From Propionibacteriaceae bacterium (GTDB lineage: Bacteria > Actinomycetota > Actinomycetes > Propionibacteriales > Propionibacteriaceae), in assembly GCA_009780915.1 (NCBI GenBank), contig WQZD01000017.1, forward strand, positions 1 through 64,000: 64,000 bases of DNA, given 5' to 3'. Position numbers and translations under genes: made by a program. The notes beneath the pieces are model-generated. The model saw only the letters and a list, made by a program, of their open reading frames with translations. It made no database searches and was not told the origin of the DNA. Below, one piece after another: positions 8,383-16,483 of the stretch. The stretch's first letter is position 1. Each line of letters begins with the position of its first letter.

Positions 8383-9636
8383 TTACTTGGCGAGCTCGAT
8401 CGGAGTATTCGCAGGAACCGAGGGAAGCGGTTGGAACCGTGCTTGGTCGATCTCCCCGATCCGTACTTGAGCCTGTTGGAACAGCTCGGTTGCGCGCGTC
8501 CATTGAGAACGCTTACTACTTCTCACAGCAACATAGGCAACGATGGCACCGACAACCAGCAAGAAGAACATCCCAGCGCCAGGAGATACCTGATACATGC
8601 CGATCATGATAAAGAAGACCACGATGGCAGCAAGTATGGCCACCAGGGGTATCGCTGGTCGGGGGCCAGCGGGCGCCTTGAATTCGCACAGGTCGTTGCG
8701 CTCGGCTTCCAACTTTCCACGCTCCGCCTCCGCTTCCTTCCTCGTGTCCAGCGCTCGACGGAGCTCCTGGCAGCGCTCAATATTCTCTGTGATATTGTCT
8801 GTCAGGCGGTTCTTCGATGAGGCATCCATCGAGGCCTTCGCCACCATTCCTCTGCGTGCCGTGTAGTTCTCTATGCTCTTCGAAGGATCACTGGTGTTGT
8901 CGAGACAGTTATAGGAATGGGAAAGAAGAACTTCCGCCCCCTCTCGAATCTTCTGTATCATATCCACGCCCGCAGTCAGACTCCGGAAAGCTGAGTCGAA
9001 GCACTCTTGCCATTTGCGCATGCTGTTATAGACAACCGCTTTACGCCAGTAGATCTCCGACTTCTCACCGTCAGTCGCTTTGGCCAGCGCCCGGTCATAG
9101 CTAGACAGGGCACGATCAGTATCGCCTACAAAGAAGTAGGCCACACCACGAACCAGCTGTACGTCAACAGAGTCCGTTGTGAGTTCATCCAGGACGAATG
9201 CCTCATCAGCGTCTTGTTTCGCCTGTTTCCATTCTTTGTCGTGCAAGTAGACCCAGGCGGACGCTACATACGGCATTGGGTGGTTCGGGGACTGCTCCTT
9301 GGCCTTACGAGACGCGATCATGGCAGCGCCATAGTCTTCGCTGTAGTAGTAATTGAAGGCGCGCGTGGTCCAGTCAACCTGGGCCTCTTCCTCGGGAACC
9401 TCACCAGCTCGCCTCAGCAGGACGTCATAACGCTCACGAGAGTAGTCATCCCTGAATGCCTCCTCTGCCTGACCGACCAGTTCAAGTTGGTGCTTCCACT
9501 TCTCTTGCTGACTGCCAGGGCGGGCAACCTTGTTCATGAGTTGCAGCTTGAGGTTTTTCAGCCCCTCCCTAATCTCGGCGATGCCGGCCGTGCGATCGAT
9601 GCCAAGCTCGTCATAGTAATTCATAACGTCCGCCAT
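8383..9636 (-). CDS. J-domain-like / TPR protein with two C-terminal membrane helices
   Basis: The ATG at 9636 is chosen (AAAGGCAGG upstream) over an in-frame GTG/ATG at 9729. The 417-aa product starts with a J-domain-like fold (about 5-75: NYYDELGIDRTAGIAEI, then RDDYSRERYDVLL). The catalytic HPD tripeptide between helices II and III is missing, so stimulation of a DnaK is doubtful. TPR-like helices follow at about 85-230 (AFNYYYSEDYGAAM, GVAYFFVGDTDRALSSYDRAL), then a charged coiled segment at about 285-318. Two membrane helices at about 328-347 and 354-371 precede a cytoplasmic tail. It is the first gene of the operon and probably tethers the ATPase to the membrane. Confidence 0.8.
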   Translation of the reverse strand: MADVMNYYDELGIDRTAGIAEIREGLKNLKLQLMNKVARPGSQQEKWKHQLELVGQAEEAFRDDYSRERYDVLLRRAGEVPEEEAQVDWTTRAFNYYYSEDYGAAMIASRKAKEQSPNHPMPYVASAWVYLHDKEWKQAKQDADEAFVLDELTTDSVDVQLVRGVAYFFVGDTDRALSSYDRALAKATDGEKSEIYWRKAVVYNSMRKWQECFDSAFRSLTAGVDMIQKIREGAEVLLSHSYNCLDNTSDPSKSIENYTARRGMVAKASMDASSKNRLTDNITENIERCQELRRALDTRKEAEAERGKLEAERNDLCEFKAPAGPRPAIPLVAILAAIVVFFIMIGMYQVSPGAGMFFLLVVGAIVAYVAVRSSKRSQWTRATELFQQAQVRIGEIDQARFQPLPSVPANTPIELAK

Positions 9637-9712
9637 CGCGGAACCTGCCTTTCTTTCGTGGATGGGGCGATGGCGTGCGACGGTGGGTTGCCGGCAAGTT
9701 GCCGCCCGTAAT

Positions 9713-9730
9713 AGTGGGATATATCCCACT
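9713..9730. promoter_or_regulatory. Perfect 18-bp palindromic operator between divergent genes
   Basis: AGTGGGATATATCCCACT is its own reverse complement. It lies 77 bp from the start of the J/TPR gene and about 67 bp from the start of the XRE-type regulator. A further half-site, ATCCCACTA, occurs at 9778-9786, just ahead of the regulator's ATG. One strong dyad plus a half-site between a divergent regulator and its operon is the classic layout for autoregulation and operon control. Binding by this regulator is inferred. Confidence 0.7.
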
Positions 9731-9796
9731 CCCAGGTGCGCAACATCCTACTGAGATTGAAAGGTGAAGTCGAATGAATCCCACTATGAGAGCCGA

Positions 9797-10120
9797 ATGT
9801 CGGCGGCTGACGGGCCACCAGGTCTGTTTCCGCCCCCACCCCTCAACTGGGAGGCATGGCGTGCCTACGTGAAAAGACTCAAGGCCGAGACCGCACTATC
9901 CATCAATGAACTCGCCGGTCGCTCGGGCCTGGACCGATCCACAGTGATCGAACTGATCGGCGGGCGACGTGGAGTGACAGACGTGCGGGTAGGAACACTC
10001 TGGGCACTCGCATGGGCTCTTGAGGTCGAGGACTTCGCGGAGTTCCTGGCCCCGTTGACCCAGAGGACCGTGACAGAACTAGCCGACAGCGCTCGTCCCG
10101 GCGAGAGCATTAATGCGTGA
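9797..10120 (+). CDS. XRE-type helix-turn-helix regulator divergent from the ATPase operon
   Basis: With the ATG at 9797 the product has 107 aa. A GTG at 9764 is in frame, but choosing it would place the operator half-site 9778-9786 inside the coding region and leave no spacing for the GAAAG. The body carries a lambda-repressor-like HTH (LSINELAGRSGLDRSTVIELIGGRRGV), with the recognition helix at SGLDRSTVIELI, followed by VRVGTLWALAWALEV typical of XRE domains. No effector or protease domain is present. It probably represses itself and the 9636-4592 operon through the palindrome at 9713-9730. Confidence 0.75.
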   Translation: MSAADGPPGLFPPPPLNWEAWRAYVKRLKAETALSINELAGRSGLDRSTVIELIGGRRGVTDVRVGTLWALAWALEVEDFAEFLAPLTQRTVTELADSARPGESINA

Positions 10121-10515
10121 AGTCCCGAATCTGTCGACCGCCCCCTCACGTCGTATGGAGCGTGTCACATCGTACGGAATTCATCGAAAGTGGACGCCTC
10201 GGCACTCTCGGACCGAAACAACTGAGGCTCCGACAAAAGCTTCCGCCAGTCAGAGATACTCACATAGCCGGATATCGGGGGTTTTCTACGGTTGGCTGGG
10301 GTTGTCAATCATGACCAAAAGATGTCCTCGTGCGGCCGGTTAGGCCTGGTCGCTCCAGAGGCTGAGTTGGTGAGAGATGACATCGTGACCGCATTCACGT
10401 GCTGGTGGGCATGGTGTGCTGCGGGGCTGGATGTACTGGTATCTCGAGCAGCGTGCTGGTCGCTTCGCTCATCCGGCCAGCGGTCCGGGCAAACAGATGC
10501 CACCACGTTTCACCA
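10121..10515. other. Intergenic stretch, no gene seen
   Basis: About 395 bases lie between the regulator and the convergent AAA-ATPase gene. The short frames have Arg/Ser/Pro-rich composition and no ribosome sites. No repeats or strong hairpins are seen. Confidence 0.4.
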
Positions 10516-11796
10516 TCATGGCCCCAACAAGTCGACTGGAATGACGATGACGCCGTCGTCACGCCTATGGGCCACTGCGCCGATTCCGACAATGACTATT
10601 GAGACAGCCGGTCTCGGGTCACCGTTGGCTGCGAGCTTATTACTAAGACGCAGCAGCGACGATGCCGCCGCGTCGATTTGGCTCTGGCCCAGCTTGATTT
10701 CAATAGCAGCCCATTCGCCTGTCACCAACGAGATGATGGCGTCAACCTCGAGATCGCTGTCGTCTCTGTAGTGCGACAAAGTGGCCCGCATGGCTTGCGT
10801 GTAGACCAGCAGATCGCGCAGTACCAATGATTCGAACAGAAATCCCAGCGTCTTTGGATCCAGTTTCACGTCGGCGACACTGGCCTCGAGCCCGGCCACG
10901 GCCAGCGATGGATCCACGAGCATCCGCTTGGGGGCACGGCGCAGTTTGACGGGCGATCGAAGAGCGGGATCCCAGGCTGGTATCTGTTCCAGCACGTATA
11001 GGCGTTGCATCATGGTCAAGTATTCGACAATGGTGTTTGGCGATAGATCCGGCCCGTTCGCCTGTGCGATATCGCGTCCCAACGCGGCAACACCGACGCT
11101 GGTGGCTGTGTTGCGAGCAAGTGAGCGTATCAGGGCCAACGCCTTGGCGGGGTCGCGCCGCCGGCCATCGATCTGAGACATATCAGTGCGCGCCAGATTC
11201 TCGACGTATCCCGTGGCAAGGTCGGCGGCTTGGTCGGGCGATGCGTCAACCAAGGCAGGCCAGCCACCTCTGACAACCAGTCCCGCGACAGTGTCAAGTG
11301 TCATACGCGATGAGGCGACGCTCACCTCGCCACCGGCAAGAAGTGATGCGAGTGATACTGCCCCTGTCGCATCACCTGATTCGAACAGCGTCATTGGGCG
11401 CATGTGGACACGGAGAAATCGTCCAGTGCCGCTGTGCGCAACCGCGTCGTCAGCTGGCGTCGAAGAACCGGTCAGAAGGAATTGCCCAGGCTTGGGGTGA
11501 GCGTCTACATGGAATCGGACGGCGTCCCAGATACCTGGGACTTCCTGCCACTCGTCGATAGCATGTGGCGGTGCGCCTTCCAAGGCTGTGGCGAGGTCTA
11601 GTTGCGCCACAGTGCGGTTGGCGAAGCCGCCGGCCGGGTCAGAGACGTAGAACACGGAATTGGCGTGATGCAGAGACGTCCATGTTTTCCCGCACCACTT
11701 GGGGCCTTCGATGCTGAGTGCCCCTGCGGTGGTCAAGAAGCGGTCGATGGTGGTGTCGACCACTCTGCTACGGTAGCCCCCAGGCGTCAAAGCCAT
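10516..11796 (-). CDS. AAA-family ATPase with DUF4143 C-terminal domain (copy 1)
   Basis: This 426-aa protein begins with ATG at 11796 behind an AAGGAGG site. The N-terminal AAA_14-type P-loop module carries Walker A GPKWCGKTWT at 31-40, an AIDEWQ Walker B-like strand near 78-83, and FLLTGSSTP as sensor. The C-terminal DUF4143 part ends in a PD-(D/E)XK-like core: E and D in DSDLEVDAII, then AIEIKLG. Such proteins are common, often horizontally acquired, and usually stand alone; their function is unresolved. A related copy lies at 34906-36171. Here it is convergent with the XRE regulator and upstream of toxin-antitoxin genes, in keeping with an accessory island. Confidence 0.85.
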   Translation of the reverse strand: MALTPGGYRSRVVDTTIDRFLTTAGALSIEGPKWCGKTWTSLHHANSVFYVSDPAGGFANRTVAQLDLATALEGAPPHAIDEWQEVPGIWDAVRFHVDAHPKPGQFLLTGSSTPADDAVAHSGTGRFLRVHMRPMTLFESGDATGAVSLASLLAGGEVSVASSRMTLDTVAGLVVRGGWPALVDASPDQAADLATGYVENLARTDMSQIDGRRRDPAKALALIRSLARNTATSVGVAALGRDIAQANGPDLSPNTIVEYLTMMQRLYVLEQIPAWDPALRSPVKLRRAPKRMLVDPSLAVAGLEASVADVKLDPKTLGFLFESLVLRDLLVYTQAMRATLSHYRDDSDLEVDAIISLVTGEWAAIEIKLGQSQIDAAASSLLRLSNKLAANGDPRPAVSIVIVGIGAVAHRRDDGVIVIPVDLLGP

Positions 11797-12087
11797 GATG
11801 CGCCTCCTTATGCGCTTACAAGGCAGTATACATCGTAGTGAGTGATTTGCGACCTATCCACTGCATGATTTGGGATGTGCCCATTGCGTGAAATGAGACG
11901 CACAAGATGCCGTCATTCTGGAACTTGCCGACTGTGACTGCCAGTTCTTCTGGGACGATGACGGAGATGATCAGATACTCCAGATGGTCCGGTTCAGCCT
12001 CTTCAATCTTCTACGACAAGATAGAGACGGTTTTCCTATACACTAGTAGTACTGATGTTGAGGTTTTCCGACAGGAGGTGGGGCGCA

Positions 12088-12666
12088 ATGGCCGAAGCTC
12101 CCAATCTAGATGGGCTGCCTGGCGCGTTCCGCTACACCGAGGCTGTCGAGTCTATCGGCGAGCGCAGGTTGCGTACCCTGATCGATCAGGGCGCGATAAG
12201 ACCGCTGGCGAGGGGCTTGTACCGGAAGGGTGACTGGCTGGGGGACGAGGATCTGGCTGAGATCGCCGTCAAGTCAAGACAGGCCACGATATGCCTGCGG
12301 TCTGCGCTGGCTCGTCACGACCTGATTGACGACATTCCGGCAGTGATCGATATCGCGATCCCGCGTGGGTCTTGGCAGCCTGCCATCCAGCCGCCGGTCA
12401 GGTGGCATCACTTCGACGCTGCGACGTTCGACCTCGGACGCCAGACCGTTGACATCGGAACTGGTCACGCCATCGGCTTGTACAGCCCGGAGCGCAGCAT
12501 TGTCGACGCGTCCCGGTTGCGTCACCGGGAAGGCCCCGACATGGCAATCGAGGCGTTGAAGCGTTGGCTCAGGTCGGGTGGCCAGCCGTCGACGCTGCTC
12601 AAATTCGCCCAGGTGTTTCCCCGGACGCTGTCATTCCTACGATCCGCATTAGAGGTGTTGTTGTGA
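12088..12666 (+). CDS. abiEi: AbiEi-type antitoxin / transcriptional regulator
   Basis: The protein has 192 aa; the ATG at 12088 follows an AGGAGGTG site. It has a winged-helix N terminus (about 10-50: FRYTEAVESIGERRLRTLI, GAIRPLARGLYRK). The AbiEi C-terminal antitoxin region follows, with TICLRSALARHDL, VIDIAIPRG and GIGLYSPERSIVDA-like segments. In type IV AbiE systems AbiEi represses the operon and counteracts AbiEii, a nucleotidyltransferase. The reading frame is intact, and its stop overlaps the GTG start of the toxin gene (GTGA). The toxin downstream is broken, so this antitoxin is probably unpartnered unless it serves another AbiEii elsewhere. Confidence 0.85.
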   Translation: MAEAPNLDGLPGAFRYTEAVESIGERRLRTLIDQGAIRPLARGLYRKGDWLGDEDLAEIAVKSRQATICLRSALARHDLIDDIPAVIDIAIPRGSWQPAIQPPVRWHHFDAATFDLGRQTVDIGTGHAIGLYSPERSIVDASRLRHREGPDMAIEALKRWLRSGGQPSTLLKFAQVFPRTLSFLRSALEVLL

Positions 12667-13335
12667 GTCAGGTTACCCGTGGGACCACGGCGGGGGATGC
12701 CGCTATCCATTGATGATGGGTTGGAGTTCGATCTTGGTTCGTTGACTGCCGGTACGATTCGCGACGAGGACGAGTATGCCGGTGTACGGGTTAACGTGGA
12801 CGCACGTCTGGCTTCGGCGCAGATCCGTTTCCATGTGGACGTGAACATCGGCGATCCTATCTGGCCAGAACCTGTGCGTGTGTTGGTGCCGCGATTGCGC
12901 GGCGGCGGCCCTATTGAGATGGCGGGTTATCCGCTGCATATGGTTCACGCTGAGAAGATCGTCACTGCCGTTCAGCGGGGCACCGTCAACACTCGCTGGC
13001 GTGACTTCGCTGACGTGTATATCCTGATCCGTCTACACCAGGTTGACGGGACATCGCTGCATCGCGCCTGCGCGGAGGTTGTGTCTCACCGCAACACCCC
13101 GCTTGAACCGCTCGCGGATACGCTCGAAGGCTTCGCTGGCTTGGCGCAGGCGAAGTGGGCGGCATGGCGTCGCCGCCAAGGTTTCGAGCACCTTCCGAAG
13201 ATTTTCGCCGATGTGCTGACGGCTTTCATCCGGTTCGCCGACCCGGCGATCATCGGCTCTGCTGTCGGCCCAATCTGGGACCCTGACGCCCAGTCTTGGG
13301 GAGTGGCGCCTCCTTGTTACCTCGATGGCAACTAG
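12663..13335 (+). pseudogene. AbiEii-type toxin with nucleotidyltransferase core deleted
   Basis: The expected start is a GTG at 12663 overlapping the antitoxin stop. It reads VSQVTRGTTAGDA, a normal AbiEii beginning, and then stops at TGATGA within a few codons. The family sequence resumes in another frame at about 12709 (IDDGLEFDLGSLTAGTIRDEDEY). It continues through VDVNIGDPI, LHMVHAEKIVTAV and NTRWRDFADVY to a stop at 13335. The roughly 100 residues holding the catalytic GS and D-x-D motifs are absent, with a frame change at the junction near 12702. An ATG at 12679 could express the C-terminal 218 aa, but without the catalytic core it should be inactive. An IS481-like remnant follows directly. 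Confidence 0.75.
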
Positions 13336-13369
13336 GTGCCAGAAGGCCGACTTGGCTTTCGACTGTGGG

Positions 13370-13526
13370 ATCCAGGTGGACAGCACCGTTGCTGAGACCC
13401 AAACCCAGGGCAAAGTCGAACGTTTCCAGCAAACATTGAATCCAAGACCTCCAGATCACCATCATCAACACCGCGACCGGAGAGATTCTCCGCGACCTCA
13501 CCCTCGACCCCACCAGGGACCACCAA
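13370..13526 (+). mobile_element. Degenerate IS481-like transposase remnant
   Basis: Two pieces of an IS481-type transposase C terminus are visible in different frames. One is TQTQGKVERFQQTL around 13395-13437; the other is ITIINTATGEILRDLTLDPTRDHQ around 13455-13525. The segment between them is deleted and the frames are shifted, so no active transposase remains. No terminal inverted repeats or target duplications were found. It abuts the end of the broken AbiEii gene and may mark the event that damaged it. Confidence 0.6.
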
Positions 13527-13702
13527 TGTTCGGACTGCTCGAACAACGCTGCCAAGACGAACACCAAGCCTGGCTAGCCTTCGGCCTGGTCGCCGCCGCC
13601 ACCAACGCCGCCATCCGCACCCAAAACTCAGGCCACACCACAGACCTTCACGCTCGCCTCCTAGCCGAAATCGAGGCCATGCAGGCTATTCTGACGTCAT
13701 AG
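13526..13702 (+). CDS. Possible small protein or fragment, 58 aa
   Basis: An open frame from ATG 13526 gives a helical 58-residue peptide (MFGLLEQRC, AWLAFGLVAAATNAAIR, LLAEIEAMQAIL). It has no clear ribosome site and begins where the transposase remnant ends. It may be the tail of a deleted gene. The frame ends 19 bases before the MntA start, so it could lie on the same transcript. I do not recognise it. Confidence 0.3.
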   Translation: MFGLLEQRCQDEHQAWLAFGLVAAATNAAIRTQNSGHTTDLHARLLAEIEAMQAILTS

Positions 13703-13721
13703 GACTTGCTATAATCGAGAC

Positions 13722-14192
13722 ATGACGACAAGTCTGGCCGAAATCGCTCAACATACCGATGAGGTAACCGCGCAAGCGCGAGCACAACTGGTGGACGCCG
13801 TACGCGAAGCCTCGGCTGAGGGGATGTCGCAAACACAAATCGGCATCTTGATAGGTCGAAGCCAACCAGAGGTGTCGAGACTGCTTCACTTCCACGGCAC
13901 ATCACCGCTGGCTCGACGCCTCCGCAAACATGTCCGCAAGATCAAACGCCTCCTTGCCGACGTCGGCGGAACAAACCTTCGAGTATTCGGCTCCGTCGCC
14001 ACCAGAAACGACCACAAAGAATCAGATGTTGACCTTCTGTTCACCATGAACACCCCCCTCAGCCTGATGCAACTCGCAAGCCTCGAACACCAGATCAGCC
14101 GATTACTCGAAGCCGAGGTTGATCTTCTACCCGACAGCGCCTTACAGCCACACTTACGCCAACGTATCCTCCGAGAAGCGGTACCACTATGA
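13722..14192 (+). CDS. mntA: MntA-type nucleotidyltransferase antitoxin with N-terminal HTH
   Basis: The protein has 156 aa. An N-terminal helix-turn-helix at about 35-57 (MSQTQIGILIGRSQPEVSRLL) precedes a minimal nucleotidyltransferase domain with GS at 90-91 and D-V-D at 102-104 (GS-x10-D-x-D), the MNT signature. In characterised HepT/MntA modules, MntA inactivates HepT by adding AMP to the Tyr of the RX4HXY motif. The fused HTH suggests that it also binds DNA and autoregulates the operon. The stop overlaps the hepT ATG (ATGA at 14189). Both motifs are intact, so the module looks functional. Confidence 0.85.
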   Translation: MTTSLAEIAQHTDEVTAQARAQLVDAVREASAEGMSQTQIGILIGRSQPEVSRLLHFHGTSPLARRLRKHVRKIKRLLADVGGTNLRVFGSVATRNDHKESDVDLLFTMNTPLSLMQLASLEHQISRLLEAEVDLLPDSALQPHLRQRILREAVPL

Positions 14193-14536
14193 GCAGACCA
14201 CCCGAAGAAATCCTTACAGACGCACTCGCCCATCTCGACACCTTACAAACCTACGCCAAACGTGACCTCGACGACCAAGTCGTCATCGACGCTGTGTGCA
14301 TGCGGTTGTCAGCAGCCATCGAAACCCTCGCCGCACTGCCTCCTGCCCTTCGAGAGCAGCTTTTCGGCACCAATTGGCCTCTCATGTGGGGAATGCGAAA
14401 CAGAATCGCGCACGGCTACATGCTCGTCGATACCGACATCGTGCGGAAAACCGTCCAACAAGACATCCCAACAATCATCAAGCGAATACGCTCCGGGCTA
14501 CATACCGCCCGAAAATGCGAGACAGAGGAACCATAG
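14189..14536 (+). CDS. hepT: HepT-type HEPN ribonuclease toxin (DUF86)
   Basis: This 115-aa helical protein has the HEPN active-site pattern R-x4-H-x-Y at 70-77 (RNRIAHGY). The Arg and His form the RNase site of HEPN toxins, and the Tyr is the residue modified by the cognate MntA in studied systems. Its start overlaps the mntA stop, so the two are translationally coupled. The length is normal for DUF86/HepT. It is the last gene of the accessory stretch before tRNA-Pro. Confidence 0.85.
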   Translation: MSRPPEEILTDALAHLDTLQTYAKRDLDDQVVIDAVCMRLSAAIETLAALPPALREQLFGTNWPLMWGMRNRIAHGYMLVDTDIVRKTVQQDIPTIIKRIRSGLHTARKCETEEP

Positions 14537-14665
14537 TCCCCAGCGCCTCACAACGAAACCAGGTTCAAACAAGCCTCATCAGGTCGGGGTATTCGGCCTT
14601 GACAGGCCTACTACCCCCTCCTTGGCCTCGGCAGAGACTGCGAGCAGTCTCTGCTCTCGGCCTGC

Positions 14666-14740
<75 letters not shown>

Positions 14741-14877
14741 ATCCTCTGGTGATCACCGGGTTGGACCCAGTGGCACCCGCTGCCGGTGAACCGGCAGCGT
14801 GGGCTAGTCTATCGCACATCGACCTTGTGCTCCCAAATCATGCGGCTCAGCGCCTCGGGAGGGCGCAGATCAGCGCC

Positions 14878-15501
14878 TCAGTCGTCCTCGTCCACGTCCC
14901 AGAAATCGTCGACCGCTTTGCGGAAGACGGGACCGAATCTCATGCCTTCGCAGATGCGCTCTGCGACGTCCTCGCTGGTCAGGTCGTCGGCCTCCATGAA
15001 CATGGCCTCCATGTCCATCTCAGACACGCCCTGGTCGGCGAACATCCCGAGGTCGCCCACCGGGCCCTCGTCGGGCACGTCCGGGCTGTCGGGATCGATG
15101 TCCAGGAAATAGACCGCGTCGTGGACGATGGGCCACGTGTCCATGAAGTACACGTCCGAGACGAAGACCTGCACATGGCGCGGCCCTCGTACCCTCACAG
15201 CCACGAGCACGTCGGAGTCCAACGAGACCAGCCCCATGGCGCCCGCGTCGCCGGGGATCCGTTGGAGGTAGTCGATGAAGCCTTCGAAGTCGTTCGCCAG
15301 ATCCGGTTCGAGCGCGATCCCGGTGGGCACCCCGTCTTCACGGTACAGCGCCACACAGAAATCGATCTCGTCTTCGTCAGCGTCTTCGAGGTCGTCGTCC
15401 ACCTCGTCGTCATCCTCGTCGTCGAAGTCCTCTTCAGAGTCACGAACCTCGTCCCTGACGACATCCTCCGAAAGATCGTCGGGGTTCCATACGGTCATCA
15501 T
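14878..15501 (-). CDS. tRNA adenosine deaminase-associated acidic protein
   Basis: The 207-aa product has a strikingly acidic N terminus (about 20-50, runs such as EEDFDDEDDDEVDDD). A conserved alpha/beta part follows, with FCVALYREDG, GFIDYLQRIPGDAGAMGLVSLD and VRVRGPRHVQVFVSDV. Actinobacterial proteins with this pattern are usually annotated as tRNA adenosine deaminase-associated because their gene normally sits beside tadA and opposite upp. Here upp is present at 15801, but tRNA-Pro takes the place of tadA, so the usual partner is missing from this locus. The biochemical role is unknown. Confidence 0.8.
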   Translation of the reverse strand: MMTVWNPDDLSEDVVRDEVRDSEEDFDDEDDDEVDDDLEDADEDEIDFCVALYREDGVPTGIALEPDLANDFEGFIDYLQRIPGDAGAMGLVSLDSDVLVAVRVRGPRHVQVFVSDVYFMDTWPIVHDAVYFLDIDPDSPDVPDEGPVGDLGMFADQGVSEMDMEAMFMEADDLTSEDVAERICEGMRFGPVFRKAVDDFWDVDEDD

Positions 15502-15800
15502 TCCTCCTTACTGTGCGTCGCAATACTATCTTTGCAGGTCCCATCGCCATCGGCATAGGGGGCATCGTCAGTGATCTCACGGCGTTACCAAATCGTTACC
15601 TTGTGCTTCAGGATAGTACGTCACGCGGCCCGGAGGTCGCCTCACGGACCTGGCTAGGTACGATACCTGGACTGTCCAGCCCCCATCCGCACGCGGCCCT
15701 CTCCCCCGGTCCCGCGTCGGGGACCTCGACCCCGCCACCTCGACGACTTTGAGATATCCCTCAAGTTCCCATCACCGATGAAGTGTGACAAGCTGGACCC

Positions 15801-16442
15801 GTGGAACTGCGCGTCATCGATCATCCCCTTGTGGCACATAAACTATCTTTGCTGAGGGTCAAATCAACCGATTCCCCTCTCTTCCGTCACCTCGTCGAAG
15901 AACTGGTGATGCTGCTCGCATACGAGGCCACCCGCGATGTTCGCGTGGAGCCCTGCGAGGTCGCCACTCCTGTCGCCGACACGACCGGCGTACGCCTGTC
16001 CAAGCCGCGCCCGCTGGTGGTGCCCATCCTGCGCGCCGGTCTCGGCATGCTCGAGGGGATGACCCGGCTCATGCCGTCGGCCGAGGTCGGTTTCGTGGGC
16101 ATGGTACGCGACGAGGTCTCCCTCAAGCCTTTCACCTACGCCGAGCGGCTGCCCAAGGACCTCTCCGGGCGTCAGTGCTACGTCCTGGACCCGATGCTCG
16201 CCACCGGCGGCTCCCTGGGCGGCACCGTCCAATTCCTGCGTGAGCGCGGCGCCGACGACGTGACCGCCATCTGCCTGCTGGCCGCCCCTGAGGGGATCGA
16301 CCACATCCGGGACCTCACCAAAGACCTGGACGTGCCGTTCACCCTCGTCGTGGCCGCCGTGGACGACCACCTCAACGAGCACGGGTACATCGTGCCGGGC
16401 CTGGGCGACGCCGGAGACCGGCTCTACGGCCTGGCCGAGTGA
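15801..16442 (+). CDS. upp: Uracil phosphoribosyltransferase
   Basis: The protein has 213 aa from a GTG at 15801. It converts uracil and PRPP to UMP in pyrimidine salvage in the cytoplasm. It carries the typical N terminus ([13 protein letters not shown]), the region [16 protein letters not shown], the PRPP-binding loop [11 protein letters not shown] and the C-terminal uracil-recognition block near [13 protein letters not shown]. The length is normal. No strong ribosome site precedes the GTG, so the mRNA may be leaderless or weakly translated. It is convergent with prs, which makes its PRPP substrate. Confidence 0.95.
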   Translation: MELRVIDHPLVAHKLSLLRVKSTDSPLFRHLVEELVMLLAYEATRDVRVEPCEVATPVADTTGVRLSKPRPLVVPILRAGLGMLEGMTRLMPSAEVGFVGMVRDEVSLKPFTYAERLPKDLSGRQCYVLDPMLATGGSLGGTVQFLRERGADDVTAICLLAAPEGIDHIRDLTKDLDVPFTLVVAAVDDHLNEHGYIVPGLGDAGDRLYGLAE

Positions 16443-16468
16443 GATGACGCCCTTTCGGGCGCGTCATC
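16443..16468. terminator. Bidirectional hairpin between upp and prs
   Basis: GATGACGC at 16443-16450 pairs with GCGTCATC at 16461-16468, with partial pairing of CCC/GGG inside. It begins directly after the upp stop, 15 bases before the prs stop, so it can serve both convergent transcripts. No T tract is present. Confidence 0.6.
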
Positions 16469-16483
16469 ACACCATCAGTCTGC

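Noticed and set aside
4592-9636. Canonical type VII secretion (ESX) locus
   Set aside because: No WXG motif, EccB, EccD, EccE or mycosin is present, so only a resemblance is claimed.
9764-9796. GTG at 9764 as the regulator start
   Set aside because: GAAAG abuts it with no spacing, and the operator half-site would be inside the gene; the ATG at 9797 is preferred, with some doubt.
14630-14655. Hairpin GCAGAGACT/AGTCTCTGC as an attachment site
   Set aside because: It does not repeat the tRNA-Pro 3' end, and no integrase is nearby; it is more likely a termination structure.
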